Below, one piece after another: positions 1 to 8,502 of a stretch of DNA of 64,000 nucleotides. The stretch covers positions 842,001-906,000 of the forward strand of contig AP017991.1 in assembly GCA_003609755.1 (NCBI GenBank), read 5' to 3'. The stretch is from Planktothrix agardhii NIES-204 (GTDB lineage Bacteria; Cyanobacteriota; Cyanobacteriia; Cyanobacteriales; Microcoleaceae). The position numbers and the translations under genes were made by a program. The notes beneath the pieces were generated by a model, which ran no database searches, was not told the origin of the DNA, and was given only the letters and a program-made list of their open reading frames with translations. How positions within the stretch are numbered: the stretch's first letter is position 1; every line of letters begins with the position of its first letter.

Positions 1-710
1 ATAAAATCACCTTGATCAGAAGCCTGAGCTAAAAATGATCCTAAACCGGGAAGGCGAAAACTGCGATCGCCTAAGGTAAAGGATTCAATTGCCATCAAAA
101 AAAACCATCCTCCGGCAACGGACATCACACTATTCCAAACTAATCCTAAGATTCCCGATGGTAATTCCACTGACCAAAACCGTTGCCAAGAATTGAGATG
201 ATAGACTTTTGCTACTTCCAATAATTCTTTAGGAATACTCGATAAAGATTGATAGAAACTAAAGACTAAATTCCAAGTCATTCCCGTAAAAATTAACAGA
301 ATAGCTGCCAGTTCAATTCCAATTCTTTGACCGGGAAACAGGGCAATTAAAGCGAGTACAACCCCAGGTAAAAATGATAAAACTGGAATGGATTGTAAAA
401 TATCTAATAAGGGAATTAAAACTTTAGCCGCCAAGGGAAAACGATAAGCAGAATAGGCATAAACTAAACTAAAAATTAAGGATAAAAAATAAGCTACTCC
501 CATCCTTAATAATGTTTGGGCGGCATAACTTGGAAGTTGATCTAAATCAGTGGAGATGATGACATCGGGTTGATAGTCTCCGGTTAATTGGGAAGCCGTG
601 CGAACAATTACTAAAAGTACAGTAATAACTGCTAGAATTAATAAGCCATCTTGCCATGTTAAACGAGAGCGATCTAAGGTTTGATTTTTAGGGGTAAGAG
701 AACGAGTCAT
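1..710 (-). CDS. ABC transporter permease, NitT/TauT-like (3' end outside window)
   Basis: The frame is open from an ATG at 710 to the window edge, about 236 residues, with no stop. The translation has an N-terminal membrane helix, an extracytoplasmic stretch, and then a run of hydrophobic segments. It contains an EELLEVAK-like element (IPKELLEVAKVY), the site where binding-protein-dependent permeases contact their ATPase. Relatives paired with this kind of ATPase are often long twin-domain permeases, so more than half of the gene may lie outside. It lies five bases downstream of the ATPase gene stop, so the two are surely co-transcribed. The substrate cannot be told from sequence; nitrate, sulfonate or a similar anion is the family's usual range. 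Confidence 0.75.
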   Translation of the reverse strand, partial: MTRSLTPKNQTLDRSRLTWQDGLLILAVITVLLVIVRTASQLTGDYQPDVIISTDLDQLPSYAAQTLLRMGVAYFLSLIFSLVYAYSAYRFPLAAKVLIPLLDILQSIPVLSFLPGVVLALIALFPGQRIGIELAAILLIFTGMTWNLVFSFYQSLSSIPKELLEVAKVYHLNSWQRFWSVELPSGILGLVWNSVMSVAGGWFFLMAIESFTLGDRSFRLPGLGSFLAQASDQGDF

Positions 711-715
711 ATAGT

Positions 716-2041
716 TTATACCTCCGGTGTTGTTGAACTAAAATCAGATGTTTCTAAAAAGATTTCTCCACTGGGTTCATCATAGGCATAAAGTTCTGCA
801 TAACGTCCCCAGTCAATGGCTGTATTTAACTGTCGTTGCGCTTCTTTAGGACTAAAATGATTATTCAGAACATCTAAGACTAAATCTTCGGGAATACGAC
901 GATTTTGTTTAGATTGACAAAGGGTATAGATTTGTTGAACTAGGCGAATATGACTCAGTAATTGTTGACGAATAATTTGTTTTCGCTGGTCAATATTTCC
1001 CTGAATAAACTCTAGGGCGATTGGTTTTAGGTTAAAATCTCCTTCTCGAATTTCGATTAAATCCATAAATTTTGCGGCTTCTAAAATGGGGAGTAAATCA
1101 TCAACATCCAGTTGCAGTTCTTGCCCTAAACGATATAAATCAGGATTTTGTCGATCTTCTAAAAGTTCTAATAAACCCGCAATAGAACCAATGCGGACGT
1201 AGGGTAAAGATTGATATTTATTCAGAGTATTTTTAACGGTTGTTTGAGGTTCTATGGTTTCTAATTCTGGGTTGGTGAGAATTTTATAAACTTGATCGAC
1301 TAAGGCTTGGAAACTTGCACTTTTGCGATCGCGATAATGACTTAATTTAATTGATAAATTTGCCCGAATTCGCCCAGGATTTCTACCTAAAACAATTACC
1401 CGATCTGCTAAGGTGATCGCTTCTTCAATCCCATGAGTTACAATTAAAATTGCTTGGGTAGGAATACGTTTTTCTAACCACAAATCTAACAGTTCAATTC
1501 GCAAGTTTTCTGCGGTTAAAACATCTAAAGCGGAGAAAGGTTCATCCATACATAATAATTCCGGTTCAACGGCTAAAGCCCTAGCAAATCCAACCCGTTG
1601 TCGCATTCCCCCTGATAGTTCTTTGGGATAAGCATTTTCAAATCCATCTAAACCAATAATATCGATCATTTTTAGGGCTTTTTGTTGTCGCCAGGCTACA
1701 GGAAATCCCCCGGCTTTTAATCCTAATTCGACATTTTCTAAAACCGTTAACCAAGGGTAAAGGGCAAAACTTTGGAAGACAATTGCTACCCCGGGATTAA
1801 TTCCAATTAATGGTTTTCCATGACAGAGGACTTGTCCTTGGGTTGGATAAATTAACCCGGCAATTATTCGCATTAAGGTGGATTTTCCTGAACCAGAAGG
1901 CCCTAATAAAGCGATGATTTCGCCCCGGCGCAATTCTAAGTTAATGTTATTGAGAATCGGAATTTCTTGACCATTGGGCTGTTGATAGGATTTACCAACG
2001 CCTTTGAGGATCATTAAAGGTTCTGTTTTGGAATCACTCAT
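716..2041 (-). CDS. ABC transporter ATP-binding protein with C-terminal AAA-associated domain
   Basis: A 441-residue protein with two parts. Residues about 10-240 are a NitT/TauT-type ABC ATPase with Walker A GPSGSGKST, signature LSGGMRQR, Walker B LLCMDEP and a switch histidine in VTHG. Residues about 270-430 are an extra all-helical part resembling the AAA-associated C-terminal domain found on some ATPases of this family, thought to be regulatory. It energises the permease encoded immediately downstream on the same strand. ATG at 2041 is the first good start. No substrate-binding protein gene is visible, so it may lie beyond the left edge or elsewhere. Confidence 0.85.
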   Translation of the reverse strand: MSDSKTEPLMILKGVGKSYQQPNGQEIPILNNINLELRRGEIIALLGPSGSGKSTLMRIIAGLIYPTQGQVLCHGKPLIGINPGVAIVFQSFALYPWLTVLENVELGLKAGGFPVAWRQQKALKMIDIIGLDGFENAYPKELSGGMRQRVGFARALAVEPELLCMDEPFSALDVLTAENLRIELLDLWLEKRIPTQAILIVTHGIEEAITLADRVIVLGRNPGRIRANLSIKLSHYRDRKSASFQALVDQVYKILTNPELETIEPQTTVKNTLNKYQSLPYVRIGSIAGLLELLEDRQNPDLYRLGQELQLDVDDLLPILEAAKFMDLIEIREGDFNLKPIALEFIQGNIDQRKQIIRQQLLSHIRLVQQIYTLCQSKQNRRIPEDLVLDVLNNHFSPKEAQRQLNTAIDWGRYAELYAYDEPSGEIFLETSDFSSTTPEV

Positions 2042-2219
2042 AGTCGGTTCTCAATAATTCTTCTTCAATCTGCTTCTATTGTGCTATTTTTGTTAACCAG
2101 AGAGCCATTTTAACATGAATTATGACCCAGCAAAAATATATTTTTAAGTTAATAATAGGTTAAGTCCATTCGCTATTTTTGTTTGGCTATATGAATAATA
2201 AAAATTAGCAATAGATCGC

Positions 2220-4022
2220 TTATTCTTCTAAATCATAAGATTCTTCTAATTCTAAATCTAAAGACAACTGTGCTTCTAATGATTCTAATTTTACATCTTC
2301 TCGCTTTGAAACATAATCAACTAATTTAATCCAGTCGATCTGGTTATTTTTCATAAAATAACGCATAAATTCTTGCGTCATTTCGTTAATTTTAGCTGAA
2401 TAAGTTGCTTTGAAAATTTCATCTTTTTTCTTTGCTTCTATATCAATGGGTACAATCATCTCTTGGTATAAATTATCATCTTCTGAGATAAAATTCCAAA
2501 AATCTTGGCCCGCATATTTAAAATATACTTTATCTGGATCTTGATTCGCTTTTAAAGGGTTTTTATCTTTTCCATACATACAACCATTCACAGCAACAAT
2601 TTCCTGAGTTATTCCTCGTTCTCTTAAAATCATTCTGGCTTTTTTAAAGTTATCTTTCATTCGATTAATTTGATCGGAATTACCCCAGCTTATTCCTGAT
2701 TTAATCCCAACAATATAATAAATTCCTCCTCTCTCAAATTCCAAATCAATACTATTAAGAGTTGATTTAACTCCTCCGTATAGTGTTTCTGAGATATATA
2801 TAGCAAAACCTTCTAATAAATTTCCGAAAATTGTTTCTTCTTGGGAAGATAGAAAAGCATCGACAATACTCTTTACAAATTCTCCTGCCAATTCAATATT
2901 TTTAGCCTTAAACAAATAAGGATTTTTACGCTTAATAATATCTCTAATCTGAAGTTGTCTCAACTTTTCAAATCGTTTGTCATAGAAGGGGTTTAAAATA
3001 TTCTCAATTAGATATTTAGAATAAATTTGATGATTCGATTCGCTCATGGCTATATTATTAACTTCTTGTGTTTGATTGATACAATTAAAACTTTGATTTT
3101 GACAATTAAATAGGGTTTTTTCTATATTAATTAAAGCCCCCTGATAATATTCTTCTTTAATCTCAATACCAATATAACGTCTACCTAACTCTTTCGCTAC
3201 CATCGCAGTTGTTCCCGAACCCAAAAAGGGATCAAAAACCGTATCTCCTGGTTCTGTAAATAATTGAATAAACCATGAAGGCAGAGATTTAGGAAATGTA
3301 GCACTGTGACTTTTATTGCTGCATTCCGTTGCTAAATGTAAAACATTGGTAGGATAAACCATTGTCCGTCCCAACCAATTAGATACATTTTTGCCAAATC
3401 CACTTTCGACCTTAGAATTATCCCGTATTTGATCAATTTCACTCAAATTTTTTAAGCGAGTTTTAGCCCAATCTCCCATAGGAACCATAACCCTTTCTTG
3501 ATACATTTTGAATTTTTTCTGCTTATTGAACTGTAGACAACGTTCCCAAGCATCACGAAAACGATTAGGCCATTTACCAGGATAGCTATTCTTTTTGTGC
3601 CAAATATATTCTTCTGTCCATAACCATCCTTGTTGTTGCATTTCTAAAATTAACTTAATAACGTAGTTATGCCTTTCTCCATTAACAACTTTTTCTTTGA
3701 TATTAATAATAAATGTTCCATCTTCTTTTAAAACTCTGTACAGTTGTTTAGAAATGGGAAGAAACCATTGAACATAATCATCTGGATTAATCCCGCCATA
3801 GGTTTTCTTCCGGCTATCTGCATAGGGAGGAGATGTTACAATCAGATCTACTATATTAGAAGGAATTTTCTGCAAAACCTTCGAGCAATCACCTAAAATA
3901 ATTGTGTTGTGCCAATTTTTTTCAGAGGTAATTATATCCTGCTGATTGGGATTTGATATTAGTTTGAATTCTAAAGGGTGAATACTCAATTTAACTTTCC
4001 TCGCAGGTTGGCTTTCTTCCAA
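2220..4022 (-). CDS. Fused DNA methyltransferase and type II restriction endonuclease
   Basis: A 600-residue protein. Residues about 40-303 are an amino-methyltransferase of the beta class: the catalytic SPPY (64-67) comes before the AdoMet-binding DPFLGSGTT (264-272). After a Gln/Asn-rich linker, residues about 331-560 resemble PD-(D/E)XK type II endonucleases of the TdeIII/PmeII sort, with conserved-looking LYGGVKS, IDLEFE and IKSG..WGNS elements. The acidic residue expected just before IK is Gly here, so activity is not assured. Modification and restriction are usually two genes; here they share one frame. No ATG is available: TTG at 4022 is the likely start, and the frame is open upstream to a stop near 4085. 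It stands alone, without a specificity subunit or a very-short-patch gene. Confidence 0.75.
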   Translation of the reverse strand: MEESQPARKVKLSIHPLEFKLISNPNQQDIITSEKNWHNTIILGDCSKVLQKIPSNIVDLIVTSPPYADSRKKTYGGINPDDYVQWFLPISKQLYRVLKEDGTFIINIKEKVVNGERHNYVIKLILEMQQQGWLWTEEYIWHKKNSYPGKWPNRFRDAWERCLQFNKQKKFKMYQERVMVPMGDWAKTRLKNLSEIDQIRDNSKVESGFGKNVSNWLGRTMVYPTNVLHLATECSNKSHSATFPKSLPSWFIQLFTEPGDTVFDPFLGSGTTAMVAKELGRRYIGIEIKEEYYQGALINIEKTLFNCQNQSFNCINQTQEVNNIAMSESNHQIYSKYLIENILNPFYDKRFEKLRQLQIRDIIKRKNPYLFKAKNIELAGEFVKSIVDAFLSSQEETIFGNLLEGFAIYISETLYGGVKSTLNSIDLEFERGGIYYIVGIKSGISWGNSDQINRMKDNFKKARMILRERGITQEIVAVNGCMYGKDKNPLKANQDPDKVYFKYAGQDFWNFISEDDNLYQEMIVPIDIEAKKKDEIFKATYSAKINEMTQEFMRYFMKNNQIDWIKLVDYVSKREDVKLESLEAQLSLDLELEESYDLEE

Positions 4023-4099
4023 AGAAGCGATCGCTTTTTCTAAATCAAACTCTATCAGTTGTGCTGATCTCGAATCAATTTGTTAAGAAAAGAAAGAAG

Positions 4100-4115
4100 G
4101 AGCCCGGTCGGGCTC
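4100..4115 (-). terminator. Intrinsic terminator after the lipoprotein gene
   Basis: A perfect palindrome GAGCCCGG/TCGGGCTC lies nine bases past the stop of the lipoprotein gene. On the minus strand it is followed by a T/C-rich tract (CTTCTTTCTTTTC), the form of a factor-independent terminator. Confidence 0.7.
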
Positions 4116-4123
4116 ACTACGGT

Positions 4124-5005
4124 TTAACGGCGTCTTCTGCTGCCACTTCCCGAGTATGAACGACTGCGGGAACCACTGCCGAAACTGGGTTTGCGTTGTT
4201 GGGTGGAACCTTTATTTGGGGAGGTGCGTAAATCCGTTGACCCGAACCCAGAACCCGTTGAACGGCTGGAATTGGGGGAGGTGGAACGCTTACCGGAGGA
4301 ATTTGGGTTGGAGTTGCGAATATTTCCGGTGGTGCGGAGGGTGGTACTATTTTTTACCGCCGCTGGGGGGCTATTGTATCGAGTCCGATAGTCGTTGACG
4401 GCTTGATTATAATTGGAACCGTAACCGCCATATCCGGTCATCATACCGCCGGATTGATACATCGGAGGTACATAATAGCGGGGGGAAAATAAGCTATTAG
4501 CGATCGCACTTCCGGCGAAAGATGCGGCAAAAGGTGTCCAGAAACTCGATTCTTGTCGCACGACAACGGTTTGCGGTTGACCTGTGGCGGGGTTGGTTTG
4601 AGTTTCGGTAACGTTATGAACATATTCAATCCGAAAGTCTTCGGTTAAATACAAAACGGGTTGATCATTGGTAATATTTAAGGTACTTTTTTCTCCCGCT
4701 TTAATTTGTTCCTCGCTTAATTGCGCCATTTGTAAATCCGTTGTCCGGTAGGTGGCAGATTTCCCCGCCGGAGTATTTAATAACATTAGGGTGTACTCCC
4801 CATCGACGTCATTATATTGGGCTTGCTGAACGGGATATTTACCCTCAATAACTTGATTTTGGGGCGCCGACGTGGTGCGAGTGGATTGTTGGGTATTCGA
4901 TGAAGTAGTTGCAGACCCACAAGCAACTGTTGTCCAACAAAATGTTACCGAAATCAACAGAATTAAGAATTTTTTCCACATAAACCAATTAACTTTTTTC
5001 AACAT
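4124..5005 (-). CDS. Putative lipoprotein, Ser/Gly/Arg-rich tail
   Basis: A 293-residue secreted protein of unknown function. It starts with basic residues, a hydrophobic stretch and a lipobox ending TVAC (cysteine near residue 29), so it should be lipid-anchored after signal peptidase II cleavage. The middle has a DGEYTLMLLNTPAGKS-type stretch and a short hydrophobic segment with Gly/Tyr/Met repeats. The last about 80 residues are low-complexity Ser, Gly, Asn and Arg, ending in four arginines. An AGGAG six bases before the ATG at 5005 supports the start. I do not recognise a named family. Confidence 0.75.
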   Translation of the reverse strand: MLKKVNWFMWKKFLILLISVTFCWTTVACGSATTSSNTQQSTRTTSAPQNQVIEGKYPVQQAQYNDVDGEYTLMLLNTPAGKSATYRTTDLQMAQLSEEQIKAGEKSTLNITNDQPVLYLTEDFRIEYVHNVTETQTNPATGQPQTVVVRQESSFWTPFAASFAGSAIANSLFSPRYYVPPMYQSGGMMTGYGGYGSNYNQAVNDYRTRYNSPPAAVKNSTTLRTTGNIRNSNPNSSGKRSTSPNSSRSTGSGFGSTDLRTSPNKGSTQQRKPSFGSGSRSRSYSGSGSRRRR

Positions 5006-5081
5006 TTATATCTCCTATTCTAACAAGAAAAATCTGAATTGGTCACTGTTTTTTGATTTTAATATCAACCGATACTATTCC

Positions 5082-5684
5082 TTAAAGGGGAATCAGTTCG
5101 GGAAAGTTCTCTAATAATTGATCACTGGTTAATTCATCTCCTAAAACAGCCGGGGAAAAATGCACTTGAATCCCTCGGAGTCTGTGTTGATAATGCAGAT
5201 TAATAATTGCTTTTAATCCATTATTCATCGCCTCCAAACTTGCTAAATCCGTTTCTAAATCGGGAACTTCTCCTTCACTTACTATTGTAATCATCACAAT
5301 TAAATTGTGGGTAATTGGTATAGATAGGTATTGACTTTCATCCAGGGGTTGAGATAAATCCGGCTGGCTTAAATACCGTTGGCCTGAATCCGTGAACAGT
5401 TCGTTAAAGTAGTCCGCCGCTTCTCCCTCACTCCAGACCACATCCCCTTCGTTGGAGCCTGAGAGCCAATAGGTGTCATACTGAAGCAGACTTTCGCAGA
5501 CTTCTACTAACGCCTCTCCTGTTACCTGCAAGTCTCCCTCTGCATCAATGGTATTTCTAGCTGCTCGGTTAAGTACCCCTAATAGCGGGGCGACCTGATC
5601 ACCCCCTAAATGCAGAAACAAACGACTGACGACAAATCGGGTTTTCCCCATCATCCGATTAAAGCGATCGCCTAAAGCAGCCAT
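5082..5684 (-). CDS. DUF1517-like protein
   Basis: A 200-residue soluble protein. The C-terminal end (LTSDQLLENFPELIPL) and the preceding beta-rich block match the pattern I know for DUF1517 proteins of cyanobacteria and plastids, where the end reads like LTSDEILADYPDLVRL. These proteins have no settled function; several relatives also carry a membrane segment, which this one lacks. GGAGAAG just upstream of the ATG at 5684 supports the start. The next gene upstream is on the other strand, so this is probably a single-gene unit. Confidence 0.6.
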   Translation of the reverse strand: MAALGDRFNRMMGKTRFVVSRLFLHLGGDQVAPLLGVLNRAARNTIDAEGDLQVTGEALVEVCESLLQYDTYWLSGSNEGDVVWSEGEAADYFNELFTDSGQRYLSQPDLSQPLDESQYLSIPITHNLIVMITIVSEGEVPDLETDLASLEAMNNGLKAIINLHYQHRLRGIQVHFSPAVLGDELTSDQLLENFPELIPL

Positions 5685-5799
5685 AGTTTGACTTCTCCCT
5701 AATTATTTGTGATTCAATCAGCTTATCATTTTAAGATATCCTATTGTTAGCCATCGGGTTTTGATTTTAAACTGACAATACTCTTTAATATTAATACAA

Positions 5800-7224
5800 A
5801 TGAACTCAGATACTTCTCTAACTGTTTCTCCGCACCAAAAGCTAAATTTATCGACAAAATTAGCTTTTGGTGCGGGGGATTTAGGCCCAGCAATTACTGC
5901 TAATATTTCTGTATTTTTTGTTTTGGTTTTTCTGACTAATGTTGCGGGTTTATCTGCCGGATTAGCCGGAAGTGTATTAATGGTGGGAAAAATTTGGGAT
6001 GCGATTAATGATCCGATTGTGGGAGTATTAAGCGATCGCACAGTTCACCCTTGGGGAAGGCGTTATCCTTGGATGGTTTTTGGTGCAGTTCCCTTTGGGA
6101 TTCTGTTCTTTTTACAGTGGATTGTTCCGAGTAATAATCAATGGTTTTTATTTGGGTATTATGTGATTATTGGGATTTTATTTAATACCGCTTACACCGC
6201 CGTTAATTTACCTTATACTGCCCTAACTCCCGAATTAACATCAGATTATAACGAACGTACCAGTCTCAATAGTTTTCGCTTTTCTTTTTCTATCAGTGGT
6301 AGTATTTTTTCCTTGATTTTAGCACAAATTATTTTTAGTTTGTTTCCCGATTCTCCCTATCAAAAATATTTAATTTTAGGGGCAGTTTGTGCGATTATAT
6401 CGGTTCTTCCTCTGTTTTGGTGTTTCTTGGGTACCAGAAAGCGAGTATTGTCGGGAAATTTAGTCGCAGACAATCAGGATAATTCCGATAGTATTCCCAT
6501 TACTGAACAAATCAGAATTGCCTTGAGTAATCGACCATTTTTATTAGTGATTGGAATTTATCTTTGTTCCTGGTTAGGAGTTCAACTCACTGCTTCAATT
6601 TTACCCTATTTTGTAGTCAATTGGATGCAGATGCCGGAAGCAACTTTTCCCCAGGTGGCAATTGCAGTTCAAGGAACAGCTTTAGTAATGTTATTTGTCT
6701 GGAGTTCTATCAGTAAACGCTATGGGAAAAAGTCAGTTTATTTTATGGGGATGGGAGTATGGATTATTGCCCAAGCGGGTTTATTTTTCCTCCAACCTGG
6801 ACAGGTTGGCTTAATGTATATTCTAGCAATTCTAGCCGGATGCGGGGTCTCAACAGCCTATTTAGTTCCCTGGTCAATGATTCCCGATGTCATTGATTTA
6901 GATGAATTAAATACTGGACAAAGACGGGAAGGAGTTTTCTATTCTTTCATGGTTTTATTACAAAAAATTGGGTTAGCCGTTGGCTTATTTTTAGTCGGAC
7001 AAGCCTTAGATATTGCTGGATTTATTTCCACAGTTCCCGGTCAACCCGCCCCCATTCAACCGGACTCGGCTCTGTTAGCCGTGCGGTTTGCTATTGGCCC
7101 TTTACCAACTATTGTCCTAATTATTGGGATGATTTTTACTTTTTTATATCCGATCACAAAAGAGGTTCACGCCGATATTTTACTACAACTTAGCGAGAAA
7201 AAACGGCAGGAAAATCTCCATTAA
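5800..7224 (+). CDS. MFS transporter, GPH (sugar:cation symporter) family
   Basis: A 474-residue membrane protein with about twelve hydrophobic segments. Residues 19-110 carry the family's hallmarks: KLAFGAGDLGPA near the first helix and the DAINDPIVGVLSDRT loop followed by GRRYPWM between helices 2 and 3. The GPH family imports glycosides, pentosides or hexuronides with Na+ or H+, and eukaryotic relatives move lipids. The substrate cannot be read here. It is transcribed away from the DUF1517 gene and followed by a MITE-like repeat, so it looks monocistronic. Confidence 0.8.
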   Translation: MNSDTSLTVSPHQKLNLSTKLAFGAGDLGPAITANISVFFVLVFLTNVAGLSAGLAGSVLMVGKIWDAINDPIVGVLSDRTVHPWGRRYPWMVFGAVPFGILFFLQWIVPSNNQWFLFGYYVIIGILFNTAYTAVNLPYTALTPELTSDYNERTSLNSFRFSFSISGSIFSLILAQIIFSLFPDSPYQKYLILGAVCAIISVLPLFWCFLGTRKRVLSGNLVADNQDNSDSIPITEQIRIALSNRPFLLVIGIYLCSWLGVQLTASILPYFVVNWMQMPEATFPQVAIAVQGTALVMLFVWSSISKRYGKKSVYFMGMGVWIIAQAGLFFLQPGQVGLMYILAILAGCGVSTAYLVPWSMIPDVIDLDELNTGQRREGVFYSFMVLLQKIGLAVGLFLVGQALDIAGFISTVPGQPAPIQPDSALLAVRFAIGPLPTIVLIIGMIFTFLYPITKEVHADILLQLSEKKRQENLH

Positions 7225-7240
7225 AACCTGGGTACAGATA

Positions 7241-7388
7241 TTATAGCAACCGCCAAGGCAGTTAGGACACCAGACGGATCTTGGAACCCAGACGGTGAAG
7301 TATTTTCCCCCCAGATCCGGCGTTCCCTCCCCCCTAGCCCCCCGTGCACCGGAGGTTTGGGGGGCTGTTCCGGTGTTCCCTGCTATAA
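7241..7388. repeat. MITE-like interspersed repeat, copy 1
   Basis: The 148-base element begins TTATAGCA and ends TGCTATAA, and its centre holds a C-run/G-run inverted repeat around GTGCAC. It lies 17 bases after the stop of the GPH transporter gene. Similar elements lie at 30319-30491 and 54277-54415, both also just after gene ends. It contains no coding frame. Confidence 0.7.
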
Positions 7389-7503
7389 CTAAAATGTCTC
7401 TACTTACAATTTTTCAATTATCAGATAATGTGGTAATATAATAGATAAGTAATATTAATAAAGCCACTGAGTCCTAGCCATCACTAACCCCAGTTTAAAA
7501 TCC

Positions 7504-7875
7504 ATGCAACTGACTTCAACCTGCGATTATTTACAATTATCTCCCGCCGCCCTAGCATTAATGGCAGACTTTTTTAAAGTGTTATCAGAAGTAAGTCGCT
7601 TACAAATTATTTGCTGTTTAAAATCTGGAGCTAAAAATGTTACCCAAATTATTGAAGCCACCGGGTTAGGACAGGCAAATGTTTCTAAACATTTAAAACT
7701 TTTAGCCCAAGCTGGAATTGTGACTCGCACCCAACAAGGGGTTAGTGTTTATTATGAAATTGCTAATCCACTTTTATTTGAAGTTTGTGATTTAGTCTGT
7801 GAATCTCTAGTTGCTCAAATGCAGCAACAAAACCAACAGTTAGAGCAACTTCGAGCCATTAAATCTGCTGTTTAG
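7504..7875 (+). CDS. ArsR/SmtB-family transcriptional regulator
   Basis: A 123-residue winged-helix regulator. The pattern FFKVLSEVSRLQIICCLKSG followed by a recognition helix GLGQANVSKHLKLL and a wing YYEI is typical of the family. Cys residues occur at IICC in the helix that binds metal in SmtB-type members and again in CDLVCESL near the end, so a metal or thiol sensor is possible; the exact ELCVCDL box is not present. An A/T-rich, partly palindromic stretch (AATGTGGTAATATAATAG) 60 bases upstream could hold its own operator. It sits beside tetrapyrrole gene fragments, so it may once have controlled them. That link is inference. Confidence 0.75.
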   Translation: MQLTSTCDYLQLSPAALALMADFFKVLSEVSRLQIICCLKSGAKNVTQIIEATGLGQANVSKHLKLLAQAGIVTRTQQGVSVYYEIANPLLFEVCDLVCESLVAQMQQQNQQLEQLRAIKSAV

Positions 7876-7876
7876 T

Positions 7877-8155
7877 TTATTTTTTTAATCGGAATAAAGG
7901 ATAATATTCATGTTCGGGATGGTTTTCTAAATGACGAAAAACCTTAATATAACGCCAATAACCAATTTTTTCCGATAAATAAACCGCGAAAATAATCCAC
8001 TCCGGTTTAAAGAACGTATAAGTCCGGTTTTTAGTTAAATAGCCTAAATCTAAGGATAAATTAAAATCCGACATCGCCTTATTAATAAACCCCGCATGAC
8101 GAGCTTCATCTCTAGCTAATAAATGAAACGCTTCTGATAATAAAGGGTTGCGATT
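7877..8155 (-). pseudogene. Remnant of Mg-protoporphyrin IX monomethyl ester cyclase (acsF/chlA)
   Basis: About 93 codons on the minus strand match the middle of the aerobic cyclase. They contain [12 protein letters not shown], which carries the iron-ligand EARH motif, then [28 protein letters not shown] and [16 protein letters not shown]. The family protein is about 350 residues and needs a second iron motif (ENRH) after YPIFRFFENW; here the frame stops at YPLFRLKK. The N-terminal two fifths are also missing, the match fading near 8155 where the frame reaches a stop. It is a dead gene piece. It may come from a low-oxygen paralogue (ChlA-II type), which in other cyanobacteria sits with ho2 and hemN. 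Confidence 0.75.
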
Positions 8156-8195
8156 TCTCCTGTTTTTAGTCTTAGGAAAAATTTAATCTTATTTA

Positions 8196-8375
8196 TCCAT
8201 AAAACCCATCCAAATATTAGCAAAATTTATTTCCCTGAACTCAACCGCAAAGCTAATTTAGAGAAAGACTTAAACTTTTATTATGGAGAACATTGGCCAG
8301 ATAATATTACCGCTTCTCCCGCCGCCCAAGCTTATGTTTCCCGACTTCGTGAACTTTCTTTAGAAATATTGCCTT
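8196..8375 (+). pseudogene. Remnant of a second heme oxygenase (ho2-like)
   Basis: About 60 codons on the plus strand match the first half of heme oxygenase: HPNISKIYFPELNRK, LEKDLNFYYGEHWP and AYVSRLREL. The intact heme oxygenase at 9193-9915 has the parallel HPILSKLYFPELNRK, LEQDLYFYHGANW and AYVARIREI. The proximal-His N-terminus and the GDLSGG distal helix are both absent, and the frame runs into unrelated sequence after LSLEIL. It differs enough from the intact copy to be a separate paralogue and not a recent duplication. Confidence 0.7.
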
Positions 8376-8502
8376 TTTATTTGATACCCATACTCCAGCC
8401 CAACATAAACAAAGATTATCCCAGGCGATTTAATTGCTAGATTGTCCAGAATCCAGTAAGGTGGTTTATACCACCTTTATTGTTGAGGATTTTATTGGAT
8501 CT

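Noticed and set aside
4156-4398. Open frames on the plus strand opposite the lipoprotein gene
   Set aside because: They lie inside a gene with a lipobox, good ribosome site and terminator on the other strand and have no recognisable content.
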